Source of the DNA: Tetragonia tetragonoides
Taxonomy: Eukaryota > Streptophyta > Magnoliopsida > Caryophyllales > Aizoaceae
Assembly: GCA_038025085.1 (NCBI GenBank)
Contig: CM076140.1
Span: forward strand, 1,986,501 to 2,050,500
Direction: 5' to 3'
Length of the DNA: 64,000 bases
Shown here in pieces: positions 36,027-48,956 of this stretch. The first letter of the stretch is position 1; every line of letters begins with the position of its first letter. The position numbers and the translations under genes were made by a program. The notes beneath the pieces are model-generated. The model worked only from the letters and a program-made list of their open reading frames with translations. It was not told the origin of the DNA and ran no database searches.

Positions 36027-38089
36027 TTTGCAGGTTATGCTTCCTTCTTTCTATATTATGTTTTTTTTCTGCATAACAAAGCTTATGCTGCCTGATCTCG
36101 TGCAGCGATAGTTAAAGACACCAAAAGGAAGAACAGACATGCTCAACTTGGCAACATCACATCATATGCTTTTTCAAGCAAGAAAATTGATTCTTATCGC
36201 TTTTATTCTCTTTCCTCGACTTTCAGGTTGATTCCACCACAGTTCAAAACCCAAAAGGAGATTGCTAAGCCCACACGCCTTCGTCAACATCTAGTAACGT
36301 CACAGAGTGATCACGATTTTTGAGTTTTACACTATAAACTTACCAAAAATGGGAGCTTTCTTTGTGCCTATAAAGAGTGTCATGCATAACAAGGCATGTC
36401 CTTCTTTTGCATGGAATCTCATTCTTACAAGACAACAGAATGGCAGGAAGCCTCAGGCAAAAATACGCCATCTAAGAATAATATGTCATATCCTATAACA
36501 CATTGAACAACCACTACTACACAGCATTATTACGCCCAACTGCTACCAGTTTAGGCCAGAACAAGTTCCCTTCCAACAATAGGAATCGTCTTCTTTTCTC
36601 AAGGAACATTATGTGTAAATGTGAAGTGAAGAGAACAGAACATCCTCTGAAATCAAAGATAGAACACACGTACGGAGAATTTTTTTTTACAGTAACCACT
36701 GTAAAGAAGTCGTCAGTAGAAACCAGAGAAAGGCTAACAGATGGGAAAATTTACCCCTTCACAAGGAGAAGAAGGCAAATAAAAGAAGGAAATAGAAATA
36801 AAATATTAATTCTTTTGCACAGCAGCATGTTAGCAAACTGTGCCAAAGTGCCTTCCTTTACTGGGTGCCTCAGGAACAAATCTTTCCACCACTTTTCCTG
36901 ATTTGGTTGTCTGATCTAAGTTATCCTTATGTTTTAGTGACCAGATGACCTATAAAAACTTAATGGACAAAAATGAAATCGAACTAGCCTTGCTAGTGAT
37001 TTGAGAACACAAAGATGGTAAAAGGGACAAATTAAGACATGTTTAACTGCAAAACTTTGCAGTCCACCTCATGGTATTTCAGAAATGATGGATGATCATA
37101 CTGAGATATGCAATCTGACATTGACTCTAATGCAGACCTACCTAGTGATGGAGTCAATATAATGCACCAAGTAGGAAAGTGTACAATATGCTCAAAATAA
37201 GTTACTACCGTTAAAATTTCACTGTCATTGCGCCTTCATGACCAGGATTCCAATCATAGTGCGTGCTATCCTTGATTGTATTGCAGAAGAAAATGTGATG
37301 TCATTACTCACTTCTGGTTTCCATCCATGATTTTTAAGAATGGATGGATAACCCCTTCCCCAGTCCTGGCCGACAATCTTAGTGCTGCTGTACACAATAT
37401 GCCAGTGACCATCTATAGTTCAAACATTACAAGGGTATCTTTGTTTTAAATAAGCTTCCTTCTTTCACCTTTGCTAACTTGCATAGTTGCATGACAAAAC
37501 TTTTGGTGTTTGAAGTCAGTCAGGAAGTTCTACCTTATAAACAGAGATTCTTTGCAAGGTTACAGATGGAAGATCTACTGCAATATCTTTGTGTTATTGG
37601 AAGTCCGGTGTTACGTTGAATCTATAGAAAGAGTCAGGACACAGCAACATATTAGAGACTGCTACCTAGAAGGTTAGACAAGAGATTATTTACTTGTTCA
37701 GATCGATATCAGAATCCATGATACATCATATAGGATCATTAGAGAAGAAGGAATACAAGCCAAAGTGGCATTTGGTGTAAAGACTGATTTCTTATATCAC
37801 TAGTTTGTGATAATTTAGGTCTTCCATGAGTAGAAGAGCGCAAAAGGGACACAGAAACATCAGATTCTTTATAAGCTTCTTCAACCATTGTCTACGCAAG
37901 TTAAGAAGGGAACTCATTTGAGCTATACAATTGCATACATTAGACCAGTTGGACAAGGACAGAGAGGAAAAACACAATTAAATCCTCTGTAAGACAAGCA
38001 ACATACATAATATAGTACTGGATAAGTCAAAAAGGGATACGAACACACAAGTACATTGCAATACCAGCATCAATTCCAATAACATCAAA
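36027..38089. other. intergenic region, no gene recognised
   Basis: About 2 kb between the WAT1-type gene start and the DUF1295 gene end. Bases near 36027 should include the WAT1-type promoter; bases near 37800-38089 probably include the DUF1295 3' untranslated region. The longest plus-strand frame (36503-36901) has no recognised family. No transposon ends or strong repeats were seen. Confidence 0.5.
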
Positions 38090-39635
38090 TTAATTGGTCT
38101 TATCTTTTTGCTCTTCAGGGGATGATGACTTGAACCATGGGATCCAAACTGAGGTTGTCTTCTGGTAACGCCGGTAAGATTCCGCTCTGAAGGTTTGTTT
38201 AAGCATTCTCTCCTCAACAAGTGCAGTCACATATGCTAAGCACAAGGTGTTAACCAATGCCCCAACAAAAGTCCACCCATGTCCAAAGCTCCAAGCAAAG
38301 ATGCCGAGCCCCCACCACCAGAGCTGCTCCCCAAAGTAATTTGGATGCCGGGAGTATCTCCACAAGCCTTTCTCTAAAGTGGGCACGATTTCCTCCCCAC
38401 ATGCCTTCAACTCGGCGTTTTTAGTGACAAACTCATGAAGCTGAGTGTCAGCATAGTAAGCGACAATAATGCCAATCAAGCACACAACAGTGGCGACAAA
38501 ATCCCATACACCCAATGGTTTTTCGACTGTGTGGATGATGTACAAGGGAAGGCTTAGTCCCATTAGAAAGACCTGCAACACATTCGAAAATATATACTTA
38601 GGGTCTTAGCAGATTATAGAGAGAGCACATTTGGCCAATTCATCAGATATCTACTCATCTAAAATAAATTCTATTCCTGCTACCCTACATTAACCGATCT
38701 ATGGCATTTAAGAATCCACCCATAATCCTTTTAAGTAAATTTTTTACTATCTGGTGTGATTCTTTGCCCTCTTATTCATTAAGGTACACATTTTAGATAC
38801 CACAGATTAAATAGTGTAATACTGATGATCCTAATCCCATTCTAAACATTGAATCTTAAACAATCAGACCCACATGACCATTGCCCATAAATATTGCATT
38901 AGTATCAAAACTACTAACAATCAGGTAAAAATAAATCAGTAAATAAAAACATCTTTAGTAGCAAAAAATGAGTAGGGTTCAAACTTAAAAAGAATTTAAA
39001 GAGCACAGTAAGTGATACCTGCTGGGCTAGATAGATGGCAAAAAAGCAGACCCACCACCAATTATGGCCATACTGTTGGCGCATATCAGTAAAGCGCCAA
39101 TCTTCCCTAGCACCCCATTGCCAATTTTCGCGGCGAAAATAGTTATGGGAAAGCCTTAAGCTCCACAAAGCTGTCATAAGAATCACAATTCTAGACCTCC
39201 AAAGGTCAAAAGTTGCCAATGGGTGAGTTGCATAATAGTAAACCAGCATCAGAGGGATCACCGTCCAATATGGGTCAATCATCTGTTTTTTCAACCAAAA
39301 CCCAATTAAAACCAAACCCAAGATTCTATTTTGCAAAAATAAACTAAAACACAACAAAAATTGAAAAAAATTGATAAATTTATAGACATATATACCCAGT
39401 GGCTGTTTTGAAGGTGACCAATGAGCCAAAACATGACATTGACGTTGAAGAAAAAGAAGGCATTGGCGAGAAGAAAAGGGTGTTGGTAGCACCATGACCA
39501 AAGGGAGGAGAGAGAATGGTCAGGTTTGTTGTAATGGCGTAGGAATGCGAGGTAGAAGATGATGGAAGGGAGTGGAACTAAGAATGCTACGATCGCATTC
39601 TTTAGGTTGCTGTGGTTGCTCTTCGTTTTGGCCAT
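38090..39635 (-). CDS. DUF1295 / steroid 5-alpha-reductase-like membrane protein
   Basis: Three exons (minus strand): 39635-39396, 39282-39019 and 38572-38090, coding for 328 residues with continuous frame. The protein is mostly hydrophobic, with several membrane spans (for example IVAFLVPLPSIIFYLAFL, ANAFFFFNVNVMFWLIG, FVATVVCLIGIIVAYYAD). Its C-terminal third has the signature shared by DUF1295 proteins, steroid 5-alpha-reductases and isoprenylcysteine methyltransferases: GLWRYSRHPNYFGEQLWWWG. The tryptophan-rich RRENWQWGAREDWRFTDMR is also typical. Members are presumed endoplasmic-reticulum oxidoreductases using NADPH on sterol or fatty-acyl substrates; the plant substrate is not known. 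The C-terminus (SSPEEQKDKTN) is charged and cytosolic by inference. No broken motif was seen. Confidence 0.93.
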
Positions 39636-41628
39636 TTTCTTTTTCTATGGTTGAATTATGGACCAAGAATTTGGACCGATTGAGATTTGTAAGGGCACTA
39701 ATAAGAACTGAACTGAAACGATCCCAATTAGTGATGTGGAGTGGCTATTAGTCCCAGCAAAGAAAGCCCTTTTATAAGTCCATGCTCACTTTGAAGCTTG
39801 AAAGCTAGAAATTTCAATTGATTACTTTCTGCGGCCACTTTTGCTGAGTTTTTTAGACTTTTCTTGCATAGAATTTTATTTATTTATTTATTTATTTTTT
39901 TTTTTGTGAAAGTCTAGTACTAGTACGTAGTTAGTGTAAGAGTATTAAATAAATGAGCAAGTCTTGTCATCTTGGATGAGAATCGGAATAATGGAGTAGT
40001 CATTTACTATGAGTCGTGAATCGTGACCTTATTTTACTAAAAATGTATTAAAATAAGCACCAAAAAAAAAAAGATTTAGGGTAAATCAAGACCAAGTAGG
40101 CAATTAAGGCAAAGGCAAGTAAGGCATTTGAGAGAAAAAAAAGTGAAACGTTTATGTTTAAGCCTCAATCATTGGTTTCCCTTTTCCCGCCCAATGATCA
40201 ATTTTCATAAGACCTATACTATAGAGAAGCAGGCTGGCTGGCACAAACATTTTTTTTTTTTCTCTTTTTCTTTTGGGAATAAGCAATCATTGCACATAAC
40301 ATGTACACAGTACACCAATTTACAATGAAAGCAAATGGGTTTGGGTATATAGAATCTCCTACTCCTCGATTATTATGGTTTTAAGGTGACAATTCTATCA
40401 AGTTGATATCGAGATCTTATTTAGAATAAATTAGAAGAATAATAATAAGCTCTTCATTATTTGAAGATTAAGAATACGTATGGGAAAAAAAACTACAGTA
40501 TTGCTTAGTAGTTATGAGCTTTACTGACTTAAGTTAGTGTTACTATAAGCATTATTACCAAGATCCATGACACGACCTATATGGAGACTAGACAACGATA
40601 ATAATATGAAGGCATGAAGCAATAAATAAAGGTATTGCAATCGGATATATGTTGTTTTACACTTTCAATCGATAAAGATGATAAGTATAAATATCATTCT
40701 CTATCATTGTTTGTAAACAGTGGCGAATGTATTTTGTGGAGTGAGGATTCACTTGAATACACTTGGAAATTCTTTTTTTCTTTTCAAAAATTCTTTATAA
40801 AACTCTTTATTTTTACAATATTTAAGATTTATCCTGTACGTTACAAGGGAGTGAACCCACTTGAACAGATTTCTTACTCCGCAACTGTTTGTAAACTCTA
40901 ACTTTTATTATAGGCGAAATACAAACTAGCTTTTCATTAAGTAAGATTTGTCATCAATTCTATCACAAACTAAACTTCCTCCCAAATTCACATTCTAAAA
41001 AATAGAGATGAAGAACCAGTGATGCATATTAGTTATTAGTAGTAGTAGTAGTAATTAAGAAGAGATTGATTAGGAGATCGATATGTGGTTTTGGTGTATA
41101 GTAGCATGGATAATGATGGTTTGGAACATGTTAAAATAAAAGTTAGTGGTGTGGCTAATCATGATTCTAATCTTTCTCCTTGTCCCACGTCATGTCTCAA
41201 ACGGCACTCTTAGACACACTCCCCTGGTCCCCTCTCACCACCATGCGCCGAACCCTCAAGCTTTCTATTTTTAATTTAGTATTTAGCTTTTTCATTTCGC
41301 CAACCCAATTTCATTCGCATGGCCGCTGGCCCCCTCGCCCCGCAATCCACGTGGCGGCCCCAAAATTACAGCAACACAGCCTTAGGGGACCATGCATGCC
41401 CGGCCCAACAATCTTTAACGATCGCTTTTTTTGAAAAGAAAAATGTTTGGTTAACCCACCTTCACTTTGTAGCTATCTATCTCTCTCCTATTTTAAATGC
41501 TATTTTTTGAAAATAGAGGAGAAAGAATCTGAAAATTAAGACACAAAGGGTAAGTGCGTGTCAACCCAGTGGGTGGATGTATCATTCTTCTAAAGAATAT
41601 TTATTTATTAATGCTATAATAATAAAAG
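39636..41628. other. 2-kb intergenic region, no gene recognised
   Basis: Bases next to 39635 should hold the DUF1295 promoter. The rest is AT-rich with small repeats: a TTTA run near 39877-39905, a thymine run near 40250-40275 and a short AGT run near 41037-41055. Frames such as 40635-40901 and 41180-41510 have no recognised family. Confidence 0.5.
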
Positions 41629-41849
41629 CAGGACAATATTATTTCACTTTTTTTTTTTTTTTTTTTTTTTTGCTACAAGGACGTATGGGCTGACGGGCTC
41701 AAGTAGAGGAGGGGACTCTCCCTACAAAAAAAGTAGAGAAGGTTTTATTCTCCATATATGTCTGAGGATTCAAACTCCTAACCAATGAGCTATAAAAGTG
41801 AGCACTTATCGCTGGGGCTCTCATCTCATCCTCAGGACAATATTATTTC
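41629..41849 (-). mobile_element. tRNA-derived SINE (copy 1)
   Basis: CAGGACAATATTATTTC is repeated at 41629-41645 and 41833-41849, a perfect 17-bp target duplication. The 187-base insert between them reads on the minus strand from a head rich in GAG/CCC, through box-A-like TAGCTCATTGGTTAGGAG and box-B-like GTTTGAATCC, to AGCCCGTCAGCCCAT and a poly(A) tail (the T run at 41649-41671 on plus). Pol III-type boxes with a poly(A) tail identify a SINE. The same family occurs at 57562-57810. Confidence 0.85.
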
Positions 41850-42601
41850 TCTTGGCTTCTCAGGCCAGCTCTCAATTCATCCCTTTTGGGCAAAAAGGGT
41901 AAACCTTTTTTAACCTCAAGCATGCATACTCAGTTTGTGATTCTTCTTTTAAAGGAACCAGCAAAATCATGTGCATACAGTAAGAACACAAAAAGTTGAT
42001 AAGCTTGTAGTGGCAAACTAGCAATTAGCATAGCATGTTTGGTTGGCCATCAATGTCTTTGTTATATGCACTCGATCGATCACTAGAACTTTCACTGTGT
42101 ATCATCACCTTTTTATCTTCATTTTGAATTTCACAATCATGTCAAATTAGTAGAGCATATATGGTTATTTTGTGATAGAATTTTGAAAATGAATGGATTT
42201 TGGTGTGAGGAATGAGGTTTCGAACATTTACACAACTTACTTTACTCAGTATTGTAGTATGTTCATGATTCCTTTTGTAAGTACTGGCAATGCCTTTATT
42301 TTCTTTTTTTCTCCCTTTTTGTGTGTGTGTTTTACTGTTTTGCTACTGTAGAATTCATAACTAGCTAACATTCAACATGAAAAACCGACCAAAATGCTTG
42401 CCGGTCATATATTCATCAACATGAGTTGTTGAAGAAAAATTAATATGCGTGTCGATGTGTATTTTTCTTTTTTTGATTCACACCAGAGGTATCCACCGTC
42501 GATAACAGTAACTATTTCTCCGCGCCTGGCTTGTAGACATCTCAAAGAGTGGGATATCTGGCCAAGAAACGTGTCGATGTGTATCAGGATGAATATGTTA
42601 A
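41850..42601. other. intergenic region between SINE and MITE
   Basis: About 750 bases of AT-rich DNA with no recognised gene, repeat family or RNA. A short GT run near 42320 is the only low-complexity feature seen. Confidence 0.5.
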
Positions 42602-42863
42602 TTAGGGTGCGTTCTTTAAAGCTTACTCGGTCAGTTCAGTTCAGTTCAGGTGTCAGTTCAGTGATTTCAATTTCAGTTAAACGATGTTCAGTTCAGTTCA
42701 GTGGTGCTGAGTTCAGAAACATAATTTTTGTCTCACATATCAAGTTATGTTTAATTCAATTCAGTGATGTCCAGTTCAGTTCAATGTGTCCAGTTCAGTG
42801 ATGTTAAATTCAGTTCAGTTCAGTTCAGTTCTGGTAAGTTCAGCTCTAAAGAACGCACCCTTA
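42602..42863. mobile_element. Tourist-type MITE filled with CAGTT pentamers
   Basis: A 256-base element (42605-42860) begins GGGTGCGTTCTTTA and ends with the complement, TAAAGAACGCACCC, flanked on both sides by TTA. A 3-base TTA duplication with terminal GGG is the pattern of Tourist MITEs of the PIF/Harbinger superfamily. The interior is dominated by repeats of TTCAG/CAGTT, which may have expanded after insertion. The open frame 42445-42801 is an artefact of this repeat. Confidence 0.75.
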
Positions 42864-43148
42864 GTCCTTATATATGTTGGGACCATTTATAGGGGATTGT
42901 TAGGGAAAGTTGCACGTGTGGAGCATACTCGCAAATCTTGCAAATGACTCTCATAATTGCAACAGATTGCTACTTTGCTACTCCAGCTTGGGTAATGGCC
43001 TAATGGGTAATGGGTTTAGGCTTAAGACTTTCTGTTTCGCGCTGGGTTCTTTGTGTCCAGTTGGAGCAACTCCATGGTAAACCTATTCTCATGAACCAGT
43101 ATGATGATGATGATGATCTTATCTAGGAATGAGAATATCCAAAGTAAT

Positions 43149-43706
43149 TGTTGGAAATGAAGCTTGATATGCTTCATGAAGCTTGGTATGCTTCAAAGTA
43201 AAGTCCCACAAAAGGTTTGTTCATAAAATCCATTGTCCCACATTGGTAGAGAAGAGAAGAGCATCTCTTTTGACCGACAAAGATTCTGTAACCTCTTTTG
43301 ATCGACAAAGATTCTGTAACCTCTTTTGACCAACAAAGATTCTGTAACCATTACAAAATAATTGCCCATTATTACCTTCCTAAAAATCCGCCCCACATTA
43401 ATTATTTTCCGTTACATATTTATTATCTTTATATATATTGTTTCTGGACTTCATTTGGATATACAAAAAAAAACACATTCTCTCCATTCTCTTCTCTCAT
43501 TTTCTTATTGGCAGTAGATCAGTTTGCTCTCAAAACCATTGCATCGCAGTACACCGGAGCTTTGGTTGTCGTGTATCCCTGGAGGTCGGTTGCCTGAAAT
43601 TCCCTAGTGTACGTGTGGGGGCAAATTCGACTTTAGGGCAGTGATTTATCACGCCACGACTTTCGTTCGAGATAAGTTTGTTCTATCATTAGCCTTGTTT
43701 CTAACA
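43149..43706 (+). repeat. 5' LTR of the copia element
   Basis: This is a 558-base direct repeat of 48395-48951, differing at only about five positions by eye, including one base present here and absent in the other copy. Inside it, a 28-base unit (CTCTTTTGACCGACAAAGAT plus eight bases) occurs three times in tandem at about 43264-43350, as is common for enhancer arrays in the U3 part of plant LTRs. Confidence 0.93.
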
Positions 43707-46012
43707 TTCTAAAGTCGAAATTGTATTTTCTAATATGGCTGGTGATGGAATCATGATTATTATTGGTGATGCCTATATTTTTGTTCCTCGTGGTCCAAAT
43801 TAGATCAGTTTGTTAGAAAACTAGCTTTATTGCTTTATTTTGGTTTTGGTTTAAGTTCTGATTTGGGATAATTTTTATTTGATTTGGATGTCTTTTAGTT
43901 GTATTTCCTGTGGGATTAGTTCATAATTGGGGCATATCATATCTCATAAGTTAACCACCAATCATTTCAAAGTGTATAATACATCTTGTGAATTGAAAGA
44001 TGTTGACTGTCCCTAAATTTTATATGTGGATTTTCATGATTAATTGTCATTTTTATTGGGGTTAATCTGATTTTGAAATTTGTCGATATGTGAATATATA
44101 AGAAAAAAGTGTGTTCTTGTCGCTTTTGTGGGTTTCTTTTGGGTTGCCATTTGTTTCAACTTTGTTTACTGGTGTCGCTGTCAATGTTTCGTGTGTTTTA
44201 ATAAGGAAAAAATATACTGGGTAAATTTTGTTTCTGTAAAAGATTGATTTTTTGAGCAATGCTTTGTCTTTTATATTGATCGTTCAAGTGGCTTAATAAA
44301 TAGGGAAATGGTGGTTTATTTAAGCAGGTTACAGAAATCATGTTACGCATGGGATATAATTATCTCTTGTAGTATCTACCTATTATGATTATTTTTGGGG
44401 TATTTTGTGTGGCTACTTCATTTGATCGTTTGGGTCTTTTATCCAGTTACCCAGCTGGCCGTTTGCCGTAAGTGACACGATTGATAATTATAATTTGGTA
44501 TTTTGTGCTATCTCAAGTGAATATCTTTCACCATTTTGCGCTTCAAATTTCCAGGAACAGTTGTTAGTTTATTCAAAAGTATTGTTGTTGTTATATACTC
44601 TTGATTTCCGTAGAGTTTAGATGTGTTACATTGAGAAATAATGTTTGGTGGTATTGTCGAAACTATAGGAATCATCAGTTCCATGGTTATAAACCCCCTT
44701 GTCACTACGTACTGAACCCCAACTTCCCTATAATTATATCCAATCAAGTCATGTGTATATATGTTGTTACATATGTATTATTGCATGACATGTGATAATT
44801 TTTTGGTATAATCTGATACTTTATTTGAGTTGTTTGTCACTACATGTTTGAGATTAACATGTTGGTTTGTCTCTGGCAAAGAATCTACCATAAAGTTGCA
44901 TACTCTCCTTATCATATTTTATTCTTATTGTGAAGGAGTTACGCTAATTAATAAGTTAATATCATTAACTCTTTTTAGAGTTATATAGAGACAATAAATA
45001 ACCTGGAGGTTACTAAGCTCATATAATAAGTGTGATTTTGTATACGTAGTTAATGACTAGCACTTATTATTGAGGTCCTGAATATACATGTGTGTTGTAA
45101 CTTATATCTGTCTCGTACAGTCCCTTTTTAATTCATTTTGAGTCTATTTATGTGTATACGTGATTGGATTGGTTTTGAAATGAAATTGGAAACCTTACGG
45201 TATAGCAAGTTATAGTAATATTTTATTAAAATTCTGTTTATTAGTCTGGTGACTACTAGTTAGTATATTGTATGAGCATGACGAAATTGATCATGTTTGG
45301 TTGTGGTGTACCTACTGTTTGCTTGTCTTAAGTAAGGCTAAAATGCTCCGTTCATGTCTTCTAAATTTATTGGGGTAAAGAGCAGAGATGTGATTTAGGC
45401 AGAGGTTAAAGAAAGGCATTAAGTTGAAATACATGAGATAGGTAAGGCATGATTTTGATGTTCTCAATTGGAAGTTCCTGCTTGCTTTGTAATATTGTAT
45501 ATGCCCAATATATGTCATTGACATAAGTTAAAGAAAGGCATTAACTTATGATGCTACCAAGGCAAGAGTGTGTTGTATCATGTATGTCATTGGTACAATG
45601 TCGATTTGCGTTATTAAATTAAATTATCAAAGATCTTTACTCCTGCTTGTTAAAAACAAAACTTGGAAATTTGATGAAAAACCGCAATAGTGTTATTGAT
45701 GCTATTCAAATAGGTCATGTTTTCTTTCTCCAAGTTTGTTACATGGTCAGCACTAGACATTAGTAGTGATAGGTTTTATACCTTGAGTATATATAATTAT
45801 TTAATATGGTGATGAGTCGTTTAAGATTCTCACTTTGAAGTTCATGTACCCACATAGACAAAAGGCCTTACTGTACGTAGGATTAATTTTTGTGAGACGA
45901 AGGTCATCTTTAGATTTAATGTCAAAAATGTGCTTTTTTATTATATACTTTGGTGAGGTGAGGTCACCGTTATAATTATATACGTACGTAAATCTTTAGT
46001 ATTCTTATATGG

Positions 46013-46062
<50 letters not shown>

Positions 46063-48394
46063 TGTTCAATAATTTTGTTGTTGTGGTTATTATATTGGAT
46101 CATATGGACTTCATTTTGTAATACTAGTTCTCCATTAAGATTTATATGACTGGTCATGATGTCTAATTTTGAGCTTCTATATTATGAGAAAATCATGAGA
46201 TCCATTGATTCTAATTATTGTAACGAAGTTATAAATAGTTGAAAAGGAATCAATTTTGATGTGCAATAATACTTGGATAGTATATGATCTTCCTTGGGAC
46301 TATAAGGCACTTGGTAATAAGTGGGTATTTTGAATGAAATATAGAATTAATGTGATCATCGACAAGTAATTGTTAGTGCGGGAGTTATATGAGGACTATA
46401 ATTAATTCTCATTTATTGTGATTAAATGTTGCTCCTTTGATCTGAAAACCGTTACGGATTTTTGTAAATTGATTAAATAATTTATAATATATGGGAACAT
46501 TGTGTGAATAGTTGGATGATATTTGTAGTTCAAAACATGCAACAAAATTCACATGTTTTTTTGGGTTCCTTAATATTATCTATTGTGGTATATTGGTATA
46601 TACTTTATATTGTCTTCAAAGGAATTATAATTAAATTGATGAATTGGTATATATATTGAGAACATGTGGGGGAAGTTGTATATTTACAAATATTGTTGGT
46701 GTTCTCAATATAATTCGATCCACCCGATTCTTTGAGAATGTGGGGGGTAACTAATTAAAATTAGTGTACTACTCATAAAATCGCCACATGTAGCTTTCTT
46801 GAGATGTTTGAGCATAGATGTGTTATAAGTTGTCTTCATGTGGATGATATACTTAATTTTAGTAAAAGTATTGATATGATAAACACAATATCAACTTTCT
46901 TGAAATCATGCTTTGACATGAAAGATAAGGGTAAAGCTGATGTAATTCGCTATTAGCATTAAGATTACTAGAAGTCTTTGTGGGTTTGAGTTTGAATCAG
47001 ATTCAGTTGTTGAGGATTATTTATTTATTTTTTTTAAGGAAAAAAAAAAGAAAAAATAAAAAAGCTTAGTCAATTTGATTCTACTCTCGTGAGACCCCTA
47101 ATGCTACTAGCATTCAGTTAAAAATGAATAAAAGGTAATAGTTTATCACAAGAGGAATATGCATGCTAAGAGTATTGGGACTTGGGAGTGCTATGTTTTT
47201 TATGAGTTACCATACCAAATATGCATAAAATGTGTGCAGGTTGAGTAGATATACTCATAATCCCAATCGTAATTATTAGAGTACTTTGATTATATTATTG
47301 AGGTATTTGAAAGGTACAGCTAATTCGAGTTTGCATTACAAGATTTTCCTTGTATTTGAAGGATTTTTGGATGCCAACTAATTCTCAGAGAATGATAAAA
47401 AATCATTTTATTAGTGGCAATGTTTTTATTCTTGCTAGTGCCTGGATATTGTGGAAACACTTCCAAATTTCTTTTGTTGTGAATGTTACAATGGAATCTA
47501 AAGTTATTATTGAAGAATTTGGCATGTTACGAAGCCAAATGACTAAGAAGTTTGTTGGCAGATATTTCATTGTGGGGGAGACCGGTTCCCCTAGTATCTA
47601 TGTATTGTGATTGTCCATTGTGTTTGTTAAGTGGCTAATAGAGTAGCCGACAACTATTCTTTCAACGGAAAGAGAAGGCATGTACGCCTTAGACATGGAA
47701 TTGTGAAAGATCTGATCAGATATAATGTGATATCACTCGAGTGTGTTAAGTTGGAGAGGAACTTGCAAATCCTCTTCCAAAGGCCTTTGTGGAAAGATAG
47801 TGCTTGAGTCAGCACTAGGAATGGGGCTTCAGCCCAGTGGGAGTGAATTGTGATGGATACCCAACCTGGAATATATCCAGGTTCAATGAGGTCAAACGAA
47901 ATCACAAAACAACTCCAGTCATGTACTACAAACCTCATTCCTCTATAAAATGATGTAGTACTTTTTCTGTATACTGTCATGTGTGTGAGGTTGAGCATTT
48001 TAGCTCTTAATGAGTTCATAGCCTTGTAAGGTGGTGTGAGACAGTACACACTTGATGAACTCACCTATGTGAATGTGGGGGAATTGCCCGCCCCCTATGA
48101 GAGCATTGGGCTAATGACTCTCTAGAGCGCTCACAGAAATATCCAGGCACGTAAGGGGCTAATGTATATATGTTTTCGCGAGAGTAAATCTGATTTTGAG
48201 GTTAAACTAGTGCGCAGTTTGTACTGAACAAATACCGTGAAAGGTTCAAGGAATTTTTTCCACCTAAATGGTTGTTGGGCAAACTTGTATGCACAAGGTA
48301 CTAATTCAAGTCCACAAGACATTAGTATCGTAACGTGTGACCTCCTACTGCCATAAACTTCTTTTACCACTTTTCTTTGAATCATGTGGGGGAT

Positions 48395-48951
48395 TGTTGG
48401 AAATGAAGCTTGATATGCTTCATGAAGCTTGGTATGCTTCAAAGTAAAGTCCCACAAAAGGCTTGTTCATAAAATCTATTGTCCCACATTGGTAGAGAAG
48501 AGAAGAGCATCTCTTTTGACCGACAAAGATTCTGTAACCTCTTTTGATCGACAAAGATTCTGTAACCTCTTTTGACCAACAAAGATTCTGTAACCGTTAC
48601 AAAATAATTGCCCATTATTACCTTCCTAAAAATCCGCCCCACATTAATTATTTTCCATTACATATTTATTATCTTTATATATATTGTTTCTGGACTTCAT
48701 TTGGATATACAAAAAAAAACACATTCTCTCCATTCTCTTCTCTCATTTTCTTATTGGCAGTAGATCAGTTGCTCTCAAAACCATTGCATCGCAGTACACC
48801 GGAGCTTTGGTTGTCGTGTATCCCTGGAGGTCGGTTGCCTGAAATTCCCTAGTGTACGTGTGGGGGCAAATTCGACTTTAGGGCAGTGATTTATCACGCC
48901 ACGACTTTCGTTCGAGATAAGTTTGTTCTATCATTAGCCTTGTTTCTAACA
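48395..48951 (+). repeat. 3' LTR of the copia element
   Basis: This is a 557-base copy of the left LTR, with the same TG...CA ends and the same three 28-base tandem units. It is followed directly by the GTAAT target duplication. Near-identity to the left LTR implies a recent insertion, because both LTRs are identical when an element integrates. Confidence 0.93.
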
Positions 48952-48956
48952 GTAAT

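Larger units (their letters stand above)
43144..48956 (+). mobile_element. Ty1/copia LTR retrotransposon, young LTRs, decayed interior
   Basis: Element 43149-48951 (5.8 kb) is flanked by the 5-bp duplication GTAAT (43144-43148 and 48952-48956). LTRs begin TGTTGG and end CTAACA. The plus-strand interior keeps scraps of a copia polyprotein in the right order: a reverse-transcriptase start near 46264-46350 (NNTWIVYDLPWDYKALG, then a stop), an HVDD version of the YVDD active-site motif followed by DMKDKGKADVI near 46835-46950, and the end of RNase H near 47640-47770 (VRLRHGIVKDLIRYNVISLE). Stops and frame changes rule out autonomous activity. A GTGGGGGAT polypurine-like stretch precedes the right LTR. 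A 44-base adenine run sits at about 46017-46060. Confidence 0.93.

Noticed and set aside
41700..41832. tRNA gene suggested by A- and B-box-like words
   Set aside because: No cloverleaf can be drawn; the segment has a poly(A) tail and a 17-bp target duplication, so it is a SINE.
42445..42801. 118-codon plus-strand frame
   Set aside because: Its second half is the CAGTT pentamer interior of a MITE; no family resemblance.
46017..46060. 44-base adenine run as the tail of an inserted retroposon
   Set aside because: No direct repeats flank it and it lies inside the decayed copia interior; it is recorded only as low complexity.
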